From an uncultured Lachnospiraceae bacterium (lineage in GTDB: Bacteria; Bacillota; Clostridia; Lachnospirales; Lachnospiraceae): a stretch of DNA of 64,000 nucleotides. The translations under genes and the position numbers were made by a program. The notes below the pieces were generated by a model. The model had not been told where the DNA came from. It did not search any database and saw only the letters and a program-made list of their open reading frames with translations. The stretch spans positions 124,001 through 188,000 of the forward strand of contig CAJTTI010000002.1 in assembly GCA_910579225.1 (NCBI GenBank), given 5' to 3'. How positions within the stretch are numbered: position 1 is the stretch's first letter; each line of letters starts with the position of its first letter. This document shows, piece by piece, positions 7,555 to 14,512 of the stretch.

Positions 7555-9441
7555 ATGAATCAATGTTATGGTTGTGAAACATGTAAAAGTGCGGATAAAC
7601 CACTGGAGAACTTTATCGCAGGGCTTCCCATGGAGACGTCCCATCATCGGGTGAAAGGACAGAGTGTGAAGTGCGGTTTTGGATTAAAAGGAGTTTGTTG
7701 CCGTCTGTGTTCTAATGGGCCATGCCGTATTACACCAACTGCACCAAGGGGAATCTGCGGCGCTACGGCAGATGTGATTGTGACCCGGAATTTCCTTCGG
7801 GCAGTGGCATGTGGAAGCGGCTGCTATATCCATATTGTGGAGAAGACTGCATGGAATCTGAAGAACACTGCTTTGAATCATGGAGAGATCAAAGGACATC
7901 AGGCTCTTGCAGAGCTTGTAAAGGAATTTGAGATTGACGGTTCTCTGGATGAGCATGCACAGGCTCTTGCAGTTGCAGATAAAGTGCTGAACGATCTCTA
8001 TAAGCCCATATGGGAAGAGATGGAACTGGTGGAGAAAATGGCATATGCGCCCCGCTATAAGAAGTGGAAAGAGCTTGGCATTGTGCCGGGCGGTTCCAAA
8101 TCTGAAGTATTTGACGGTGTGGTAAAATGTTCCACCAACTTAAGCTCGGATCCGGTGGATATGCTGATGACCTGCCTGCGCCTGGGAATTTCCACGGGAC
8201 TGTATGGTTTGACGCTTACGAACCTGTTAAATGACGTGATGCTGGGAGAGCCGAAGATCCGTTTGGCTCCGGTAGGTCTGAATGTGATCGATCCGGATTA
8301 TATCAACATCATGATTACGGGGCATCAGCATTCTCTGTTTACGCATATCCAGAATCGTCTGACGGATGCAGATGTAGTGGAAAAAGCAAAGGCAGCCGGG
8401 GCAAAAGGGTTTAAGCTGGTGGGATGTACCTGCGTGGGCCAGGATCTGCAGCTTCGCGGTGCGCATTATACGGATATCTTTGACGGACATGCAGGTAATA
8501 ATTATACCAGCGAGGCGGTGCTTGCGACCGGAGCGATTGATGCAGTTCTGTCCGAATTCAACTGTACCCTTCCAGGTATCGAACCTATTTGCGATGAGCT
8601 GAAGATCAAACAGATCTGTCTGGATCTGGTGGCAAAGAAAGCCAATGCAGAGTCTGTGGAATATGCATATGAGAAAAGAGAAGCACAGACAGAAGTGATT
8701 ATTGACAAGATCATCACGGCATACAAGGAACGCCGGGGCGTGGTTCCCATGAATCTGCAGCCGGAACATGGCAATCAGAATACCCTGACTGGTATCTCGG
8801 AAGGTTCTCTCAAGGAATTCCTGGGCGGACAGTGGAAGCCTTTGATTGATCTGCTGGTATCAGGCAAGATCAAAGGTGTGGCCGGCGTTGTGGGGTGTTC
8901 CAATCTGACGGCAGGCGGTCATGATGTACTGACAGTGGAGCTGACAAAAGAACTGATTAAGAGAGACATTATTGTACTTTCAGCAGGATGTTCCTCAGGC
9001 GGACTGGAGAATTGCGGCCTGATGACGCCGGAGGCGGCAGATCTGGCAGGAGACAGCCTGAAAGAAGTATGTAAGAGTCTTGGTATTGCGCCGGTGCTGA
9101 ACTTTGGGCCCTGTTTGGCTATTGGCCGTCTGGAGATGGTAGCGACTGCTCTGGCAAAAGAGATCGGCATTGATATTCCGCAGCTTCCGCTGGTTCTTTC
9201 CGCGCCGCAGTGGCTGGAAGAGCAGGCGCTGGCTGACGGATGCTTTGGACTGGCTCTGGGTCTTCCGCTCCATCTGGGACAGCAGCCGTTTATTGCAGGC
9301 AGCGAACTGGTCGTCAATGTGCTGACAGAAGGATTGAAGGAGATCACCGGCGGACAGGTGCTGGTGGAGATTGATCCGGTCAAAGCGGCAGATCAGATGG
9401 AAGCGATTATTCTTGAGAGACGCAAAGGCTTGAACATTTAG
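7555..9441 (+). CDS. cooS: CooS-like anaerobic carbon monoxide dehydrogenase homologue with altered active site
   Basis: Homologue of the Ni-Fe-S CO dehydrogenase catalytic subunit, 628 residues. D/B-cluster cysteines are retained (Cys40, 48, 49, 52, 57, 68), as are likely C-cluster ligands His257, Cys293, Cys337 or 346, Cys448, Cys479 and Cys520. By eye-alignment to CooS-II of Carboxydothermus, two catalytic residues are not conserved. The loop with His93 reads ACGSGCYIHIVEK, placing Tyr91 where the acid-base His is expected. The segment with Lys563 reads APQWLEEQALADG, placing Gln557 in that position. No cooC nickel-insertion ATPase is nearby. Operon partners are a CooF-like ferredoxin and an NAD oxidoreductase. 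It may therefore be a divergent-clade enzyme with another redox reaction; CO oxidation should not be assumed. Confidence 0.88.
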   Translation: MNQCYGCETCKSADKPLENFIAGLPMETSHHRVKGQSVKCGFGLKGVCCRLCSNGPCRITPTAPRGICGATADVIVTRNFLRAVACGSGCYIHIVEKTAWNLKNTALNHGEIKGHQALAELVKEFEIDGSLDEHAQALAVADKVLNDLYKPIWEEMELVEKMAYAPRYKKWKELGIVPGGSKSEVFDGVVKCSTNLSSDPVDMLMTCLRLGISTGLYGLTLTNLLNDVMLGEPKIRLAPVGLNVIDPDYINIMITGHQHSLFTHIQNRLTDADVVEKAKAAGAKGFKLVGCTCVGQDLQLRGAHYTDIFDGHAGNNYTSEAVLATGAIDAVLSEFNCTLPGIEPICDELKIKQICLDLVAKKANAESVEYAYEKREAQTEVIIDKIITAYKERRGVVPMNLQPEHGNQNTLTGISEGSLKEFLGGQWKPLIDLLVSGKIKGVAGVVGCSNLTAGGHDVLTVELTKELIKRDIIVLSAGCSSGGLENCGLMTPEAADLAGDSLKEVCKSLGIAPVLNFGPCLAIGRLEMVATALAKEIGIDIPQLPLVLSAPQWLEEQALADGCFGLALGLPLHLGQQPFIAGSELVVNVLTEGLKEITGGQVLVEIDPVKAADQMEAIILERRKGLNI

Positions 9442-9453
9442 GGAGGGGACCAT

Positions 9454-9903
9454 ATGAAAAGAATTGCGATTGATCCTTCCAAGTGCGACGGGTGTAAGAA
9501 CTGTGCTCTGGCCTGCATGAACAGCCACCGGACAGACGGCGGGGAAGGCGTTATTACACTGAATTTCAGTCTTCCAGAGACTGAGGCCCGCAATGAGATC
9601 GAAAATGACGGCAAGGGCGGATACCTGCCTATGTTCTGCCGTCACTGCAGCGTGCCGGGCTGTGCCAACAGCTGTATGAGTGGAGCGCTGAAAAAGGATA
9701 TGGAGACCGGGCATGTCATGTATGATGAAAAACGCTGCGGCGCATGCTTTATGTGTGTCATGAACTGTCCTTACGGGATTCCGAAGCCGGATAAGAGTGG
9801 AACAAAGATTTTAAAATGTGATTTCTGTAACGAGCGTCCGGAAGGTCCTGCATGTGTTGCCGCCTGTCCCAAACAGGCGATCTGGGTAGAGGAGGTGCAG
9901 TAG
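9454..9903 (+). CDS. cooF: CooF-like iron-sulfur ferredoxin
   Basis: Electron carrier between the CooS-like protein and the oxidoreductase that follows. In 149 residues it carries four Cys clusters of the polyferredoxin (HycB/CooF) type: CDGCKNCALAC near residue 10, CRHCSVPGCANSC near 60, CGACFMCVMNCP near 95 and CDFCNERPEGPACVAACP near 120. It starts 12 bases after cooS with GGGAGGGG upstream, and its stop codon is followed directly by the ATG of the next gene. Together these indicate tight co-translation. Confidence 0.92.
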   Translation: MKRIAIDPSKCDGCKNCALACMNSHRTDGGEGVITLNFSLPETEARNEIENDGKGGYLPMFCRHCSVPGCANSCMSGALKKDMETGHVMYDEKRCGACFMCVMNCPYGIPKPDKSGTKILKCDFCNERPEGPACVAACPKQAIWVEEVQ

Positions 9904-11142
9904 ATGGCAGAGATTTATGTAATCGTGGGCACTGGAGCAGCCGGCATGGCAGCGGCGGAGCGTATTCGTCTCTACAAAAAAGAGGCAACCATCATTATGA
10001 TGTCTGTCGACGAACATTCGCATTCCAGGTGTATGCTGCATAAATTCCTGGGCGGTGAGCGCACAGAGGAGGAGCTGTCCTTTGTGGAGACGGATTTCTT
10101 TGAGAAGAATGAGATTTACTGGGGGAAGGCACAGAAAGCTCTTGGGCTGGATACGGCAAAGAAACAGATTCAGATGGAGAATGGTTATCAGCCATATGAC
10201 AAGCTTTTGATTGCCACCGGTTCCGTCTTCGGAATTCCACCTATTAATAACTTTCGGACGGCATCCAATGTGTATGGGTTCCGGGATCTAAGCGATGCGC
10301 AGAAGATTGACGCGGCAGTTAAGGCAAAGAATGCAAAACATGTCTTTATCGTTGGTTCCGGTCTGGTAGGTCTTGATGTGGCCACCGGCCTGATGGAACG
10401 GGGGGTAAAAGTGACGATTGCCGAGATGGCGCCGAGAGTCATGCCGCTTCAGACAGATGACGTGGCGGCAAAAGCATATCAGGAGCGGTTTGAAGCGCAC
10501 GGGGCAAGATTTCTTCTGGGAATTGGGGCCAGCGACAGTATCGTGAACGATCGGAATGAGATCACGGCGGTGGTGCTGTCCACGGGCGAGACCGTGGAAT
10601 GTGATTTTGTTATCTGTGCGGCGGGTGTACGCCCGAATATTGCCTGGCTGGAGAACAGTGGGCTTAACATGGAACGCGGGATTACGGTGGACAGTCATAT
10701 GCAGACTTCTGCGCCGGATGTCTATGCTGCCGGTGACGTGACTGGTCTGGCAGGCGTATGGCCCAACGCGATGGACATGGGGCGTGTGGCAGCTTCCAAT
10801 ATGTGTGGCGTTCCGGTTGAATATACGGATCGATATTGCATGAAGAATACTTCTAATTTCTTCGGCCTGCAGATGCTGACCATCGGAGATATCAATGCCC
10901 AGGTGGAAGGTGTGGACGTCTATGTAAAAGAAAGCAGGGATTGCTATAAGAAAGCGGTGGTTAAGGACGGCATTTTGAAATCCATCCTGATACAGGGCGA
11001 TATTTCTCATACGGGGCATTGGCAGTATCTGATCAAGAACAATATTAATATAAGTGAACTGCTGAAAGCAAAAGAGATATTTGATATCACCTATGGAGAT
11101 TTCTACAGCCTGGATGACATCAGCGAATATCAGTATGCATAA
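9904..11142 (+). CDS. FAD-dependent NAD(P) oxidoreductase of the CODH-CooF-FNOR type
   Basis: Pyridine-nucleotide-disulfide-type flavoprotein, 412 residues. An FAD-binding Rossmann motif IVGTGAAGMAAAERIR lies at the N-terminus, a second NAD-binding motif VGSGLVGLDVATGLMERG lies near residue 145, and SAPDVYAAGDV near 265 contacts the flavin. No disulfide CxxxxC is apparent, which suits the NADH:rubredoxin/ferredoxin-oxidoreductase branch. The gene begins immediately after the cooF stop. The family context cooS-cooF-FNOR is known in several anaerobes and is expected to link the metallo-enzyme to NAD(P). Direction and electron donor cannot be read from sequence. Confidence 0.88.
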   Translation: MAEIYVIVGTGAAGMAAAERIRLYKKEATIIMMSVDEHSHSRCMLHKFLGGERTEEELSFVETDFFEKNEIYWGKAQKALGLDTAKKQIQMENGYQPYDKLLIATGSVFGIPPINNFRTASNVYGFRDLSDAQKIDAAVKAKNAKHVFIVGSGLVGLDVATGLMERGVKVTIAEMAPRVMPLQTDDVAAKAYQERFEAHGARFLLGIGASDSIVNDRNEITAVVLSTGETVECDFVICAAGVRPNIAWLENSGLNMERGITVDSHMQTSAPDVYAAGDVTGLAGVWPNAMDMGRVAASNMCGVPVEYTDRYCMKNTSNFFGLQMLTIGDINAQVEGVDVYVKESRDCYKKAVVKDGILKSILIQGDISHTGHWQYLIKNNINISELLKAKEIFDITYGDFYSLDDISEYQYA

Positions 11143-11217
11143 AACCGGGAGCAGATGTGGGCCTTTTCGGTCCATGAACTGAGTGAGCCGGATGCGGTAC
11201 CCCAAAACTTTCATCAA

Positions 11218-11316
11218 CATCTGCCAGAACAAAGCCCGAAAGGATTTTCAGACGTGGAGACGGTTGAAAATTCTTTCAGATCCAGGGCTTTGTGAGCGGC
11301 GGATGCGGAACTATAA
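11218..11316 (+). ncRNA. Structured element, copy A, in the hemerythrin 5' region
   Basis: Long arm with stacked helices: P1 CATCTGCC (11218-11225) with GGCGGATG (11298-11305); P2 AAGCCC (11232-11237) with GGGCTT (11285-11290); P3 GGATTTTCA (11242-11250) with TGAAAATTC (11265-11273); P4 CGT/ACG with loop GGAG. The tail GATGCGGAACTATAA leads straight into the hemerythrin ribosome site. The same architecture recurs at 41074, 41178 and 57038 with compensating base changes. Confidence 0.75.
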
Positions 11317-11331
11317 TAGGAGGACAAAACA

Positions 11332-11754
11332 ATGTATGCAGAATTTGACGAGAGTCTGGTAACTGGTAATGAGATGATTGACGGACAGCACAAAGAACTG
11401 ATCGGGAAGATCAACAAGCTTGTGGACTGCTGTGAGCAGGGCGGCGGCAAGCTGGAGGCGATTAAGATGCTGGATTATCTGTCCGATTACACAGAGTTTC
11501 ACTTTGGCGCGGAGGAGAAACTTCAGGAGGAGGTTTCTTATCCGGGACTGGAAGAACACAAGAAGCAGCATGGGGCGTTTGTAAAAGCCGTTGCAGAGCT
11601 GCATGAGATGCTGGAAGAGGAGGAAGGTCCTACAGATGCGTTCGTGGAGGCTGTCAATAAGAACGTGATTGACTGGCTGTATAAACACATCAAAGGATTC
11701 GACTGCTCAGTGGCTTCCTATATCAATATGGATTCTCATGCTGAAAGACTGTAA
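11332..11754 (+). CDS. Bacteriohemerythrin
   Basis: Di-iron oxygen-binding protein of 140 residues, cytosolic. The full hemerythrin ligand set is present: His20, His57 and Glu61 (HxxxE), His76 and His80 (HxxxH), and His119 and Asp124 (HxxxxD). In anaerobes such proteins are thought to bind or deliver oxygen or to protect oxygen-sensitive metal enzymes. That would suit the oxygen-labile CooS-like operon directly upstream, although the 190-base gap and the structured leader suggest separate control. ATAGGAGG precedes the ATG. A hairpin at 11781 ends the transcript. Confidence 0.94.
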   Translation: MYAEFDESLVTGNEMIDGQHKELIGKINKLVDCCEQGGGKLEAIKMLDYLSDYTEFHFGAEEKLQEEVSYPGLEEHKKQHGAFVKAVAELHEMLEEEEGPTDAFVEAVNKNVIDWLYKHIKGFDCSVASYINMDSHAERL

Positions 11755-11780
11755 TGAAAAGTTGGTTTATGAAAATAGCA

Positions 11781-11810
11781 AGAGCTGCTGCATTTTGGTG
11801 CAGCAGCTCT
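11781..11810 (+). terminator. Hairpin after hemerythrin, probable terminator
   Basis: A perfect 12-bp stem, AGAGCTGCTGCA (11781-11792) with TGCAGCAGCTCT (11799-11810), loop TTTTGG. Only two T residues follow immediately, so termination may be weak or factor-assisted. Confidence 0.7.
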
Positions 11811-11908
11811 TTGAGCTATGGTTATTAACGGCGGCGGCCTAGATGTTAGTATATAATTATTATTAGCAAAAATGCTTGACCGGTTTCATATTTATCAGTA
11901 GATATTAC

Positions 11909-11937
11909 TTGACACAAACGATGATGGTGGATTATAT
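11909..11937 (+). promoter_or_regulatory. Promoter of the two-component/ABC operon
   Basis: TTGACA (11909-11914), 17-base spacer, TTATAT (11932-11937), about 50 bases before the response-regulator ATG. Confidence 0.65.
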
Positions 11938-11985
11938 GACGTTGAAAGAAGCGAGTGAGAAATGGGATATGAAAGGACATAACAA

Positions 11986-12672
11986 ATGAAATTGTTAGTT
12001 GTGGAGGACGATTTAACCCTGAGCACGGCGATATGTTTTGAACTGGATTGTAATGATTATGTGACGGTTGCAGCTTATAATTGCAAAAAGGCGTACCGTC
12101 TTATTCAAAGCGAACATTTTGATTTAGCAATACTTGATGTGAATCTGCCGGACGGAAATGGTTTTGATTTATGCCGTACGATAAAAAAGTTATGCCCGCA
12201 GATACCAGTTATATTTTTGTCAGCGAATGATCTGGAACAGGATATTTTGAATGGTTTTGATCTCGGTGCAGAGGATTATGTTACAAAACCGTTTAATATG
12301 AAAATACTTTTGCGGCGTATAGAGGTTGCGATTCGAAGAAATCATTTATTAGAACAGCAAGCAATGAACTGTTGGAGCGATGGCTTTCTTTCGCTTGACT
12401 TCAGTAAACTTACTGCACTTCGCAGAAACGAAAAAATTGCCGTTACTTCAAATGAGTATAAATTGCTGAAAGTCTTAACAGAAAATGCCGGAAACATACT
12501 GACCAGGCAGATGCTATTGGAACGGCTTTGGGATATTGAGGGTAATTTTGTTGACGATCATGCATTGACTGTCACGATCAACCGGTTAAGAGCCAAAATC
12601 GAAGACGATGCCCATACATATATCAAGACAGTGCGCGGCATAGGATATGTTTGGACGGGGGAAACAGTATGA
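11986..12672 (+). CDS. OmpR-family response regulator
   Basis: A 228-residue two-component regulator. The receiver domain (1-120) has the acidic pair EDD near residues 7-9, the phospho-acceptor Asp in LAILDVNLPDG and the conserved Lys in YVTKPFN. A winged-helix DNA-binding domain (about 130-225) ends in TVRGIGYVW, typical of the OmpR/PhoB group. The ATGA overlap with the kinase gene shows coupling. The likely target is the operator array at 14426 in front of the permease. The arrangement resembles peptide-antibiotic sensing and detoxification modules, which is inference from context. Confidence 0.93.
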   Translation: MKLLVVEDDLTLSTAICFELDCNDYVTVAAYNCKKAYRLIQSEHFDLAILDVNLPDGNGFDLCRTIKKLCPQIPVIFLSANDLEQDILNGFDLGAEDYVTKPFNMKILLRRIEVAIRRNHLLEQQAMNCWSDGFLSLDFSKLTALRRNEKIAVTSNEYKLLKVLTENAGNILTRQMLLERLWDIEGNFVDDHALTVTINRLRAKIEDDAHTYIKTVRGIGYVWTGETV

Positions 12673-13688
12673 AAGAAATGCGCTTGACAGGAGTATGCCG
12701 GAGAATGCTTTTGGGTCTTGCCTTTTGTGCTGGAATGACAGGGCTTTTTTTCTCTTATATTCCCCAGGAGCTCATACGTGGATTTCTATTTGCTTTCTGC
12801 GGCACTGCTTCTATTACAACGGTATTTTGGGCATTTTGGCAACGCCGGCAGCTTTCTGACTTTTCCAATGATATATGTGAAACAGTTGACATTTTGATGG
12901 AGGGACGGGAACCCAAAAACTTTTTTCCGTATGAAGAAACAGTTATTTCAAAGGTACAGGGTAAGCTGCTGCAATATTACGAGAAAATGAAAGAAGAGCA
13001 GCGGCAGAGCAGACAGGACAAGCAGGCCATACAAGAACTGGTTAGTGATATATCCCATCAGGTTAAAACGCCAACAGCGAACATTCAGATGATAACTGGC
13101 ATTTTGAACCAGCATGAATTGCCACGAGACAAGCAGCAGGAATTTCTGAATTTAATGGCTGTCCAGATTGGCAAACTTGATTTTTTAATGCAGTCGCTCA
13201 TTAAAATGTCCCGGCTGGAGACTGGGATTTTCGTTTTGCACATGGAAGAAACGAGATTGAGCGATACGATTGCAGGAGCTATGAGTATGATACTGGCAGA
13301 AGCAGAAAAGAAAAATATCCAGCTTTGGGCTGACTGTGATAGCCAATTGACCGTGAAGCATGATCCGAAATGGACGGCGGAAGCCATCGGCAACATTTTA
13401 GATAATGCGGTGAAGTATACTTCAGAAGGCGGTACAATCAGCATTTTAGTCCGTCCATGGCAATTTTATATTCGGATTGACATAAGCGATACAGGGATAG
13501 GCATCGAGCAGGAAAATTATAATGCCATATTCCAACGCTTTTATCGAGCGGAGGAAGCGACTGCTAAGGAAGGTGTCGGTTTGGGTCTGTATCTGGCAAG
13601 AGGAATCATTGTCCAGCAAAACGGATATATCACAGTAAACTCAAAAAAGGGCAAAGGAAGTACATTTTCAGTCTTCCTGTTAAGCTGA
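12669..13688 (+). CDS. Sensor histidine kinase with short membrane anchor
   Basis: A 339-residue kinase. Two membrane helices lie in the first 60 residues with almost no extracellular loop, as in intramembrane-sensing kinases. The H-box is DISHQVKTPTANIQM (near residue 130); the ATPase domain has NILDNAVKYT, DTGIGIE and GVGLGLYLARGI. ATG 12669 overlaps the regulator stop by 4 bases and avoids the upstream in-frame start at 12651, which lies inside the regulator gene. Kinases of this shape usually sense through a partner ABC permease, and one is encoded three genes downstream. Confidence 0.9.
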   Translation: MKEMRLTGVCRRMLLGLAFCAGMTGLFFSYIPQELIRGFLFAFCGTASITTVFWAFWQRRQLSDFSNDICETVDILMEGREPKNFFPYEETVISKVQGKLLQYYEKMKEEQRQSRQDKQAIQELVSDISHQVKTPTANIQMITGILNQHELPRDKQQEFLNLMAVQIGKLDFLMQSLIKMSRLETGIFVLHMEETRLSDTIAGAMSMILAEAEKKNIQLWADCDSQLTVKHDPKWTAEAIGNILDNAVKYTSEGGTISILVRPWQFYIRIDISDTGIGIEQENYNAIFQRFYRAEEATAKEGVGLGLYLARGIIVQQNGYITVNSKKGKGSTFSVFLLS

Positions 13689-13704
13689 CGGAGATCGTTG
13701 AATT

Positions 13705-14367
13705 ATGAATATAGTGGAAATGCGACACGTGAAGAAATATTTCAAAGATGGATCACAGATTGTCAAGGCGTTGGATGGAATCGACCTGTCTATAGAAAAA
13801 GGGAAATTTACGGTCATTGTAGGAGCATCAGGTTCTGGAAAAACTACGTTGTTAAATACGATTGCCGGGCTATATGAGCCTGATGAAGGAACCGTAATTG
13901 TGGACGGATTGAATTTGTCAAAAATGGGGGAGGAACAGCTTACGGTATTCAGGCGCAGAAAGATTGGATTTGTTTTTCAGGGATATAACCTGATACCTGA
14001 ATTGACAATCAGAGAAAATATAGTATTTCCTCTGGAACTTGATGACAGTCGGCCGGATGCAGCGTATTTTTCCAATCTTGTTCATCTGCTGGGATTGAAT
14101 AATTATCTGGACGCCTGCCCACATATGCTTTCCGGCGGAGCACAGCAGTGTGCGGCGATTGCGCGTGCCTTGCTCACAAAGCCTTCGATTGTCTTAGCCG
14201 ATGAACCGACTGGCAGCTTTGATATGAAAACAACACAAAATGTTGCCGGATTGCTCAAAATGACTGCCGCCACATTTCACCAGACATTGATTATGATTAC
14301 CCATAATCTTGATCTTTCCCAGCTTGCGGATCGGGTAGTGCGGCTGCAAGATGGAAAAATCGTGTAA
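13705..14367 (+). CDS. ABC transporter ATP-binding protein with altered signature motif
   Basis: A 220-residue MacB/LolD-type ATPase. Walker A is GASGSGKTT and Walker B is IVLADEPTG. The signature reads LSGGAQQCAAIARAL where the family has LSGGQQQRVAIARAL, so both the signature Gln and the following Arg are changed. The D-loop region reads SFDMKTT in place of the usual NLDSRTS found in the paralogue at 17119. Catalytic Glu and switch His are kept. It lies 16 bases after the kinase and is followed by a terminator. It may serve the same permease as the second ATPase, or act in signalling. Confidence 0.88.
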   Translation: MNIVEMRHVKKYFKDGSQIVKALDGIDLSIEKGKFTVIVGASGSGKTTLLNTIAGLYEPDEGTVIVDGLNLSKMGEEQLTVFRRRKIGFVFQGYNLIPELTIRENIVFPLELDDSRPDAAYFSNLVHLLGLNNYLDACPHMLSGGAQQCAAIARALLTKPSIVLADEPTGSFDMKTTQNVAGLLKMTAATFHQTLIMITHNLDLSQLADRVVRLQDGKIV

Positions 14368-14385
14368 TAAGAATATATAATGCCA

Positions 14386-14424
14386 AACAGCGGAATCTTT
14401 TTATCAGATTTGCCGCTGTTTTTT
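14386..14424 (+). terminator. Terminator after the first ABC ATPase
   Basis: AACAGCGG (14386-14393) pairs with CCGCTGTT (14413-14420), extended by ATCT/AGAT inside, and runs into six T residues. It separates the regulator-kinase-ATPase unit from the permease unit. Confidence 0.85.
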
Positions 14425-14425
14425 A

Positions 14426-14476
14426 GTCACAAATTTGTGACATTCGTGTGCCCCGGTTGTGACATGGCTGTGATAT
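14426..14476 (+). promoter_or_regulatory. Palindrome and direct-repeat array, probable response-regulator operator
   Basis: A perfect 16-base palindrome GTCACAAATTTGTGAC (14426-14441) overlaps the first of three direct repeats: TTGTGACAT (14435-14443), TTGTGACAT (14457-14465) and CTGTGATAT (14468-14476). Start-to-start spacings of 22 and 11 bases put all three on one DNA face, as for OmpR-type regulators. Confidence 0.6.
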
Positions 14477-14512
14477 CGTTATTTTCAGAATCAGGAAAGG
14501 AGCAAACATGCA

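Noticed and set aside
11143..11200. GGGCC/GGTCC stem just after the FNOR gene as an operon terminator
   Set aside because: The stem is short and lacks a T tract; readthrough toward hemerythrin cannot be excluded.
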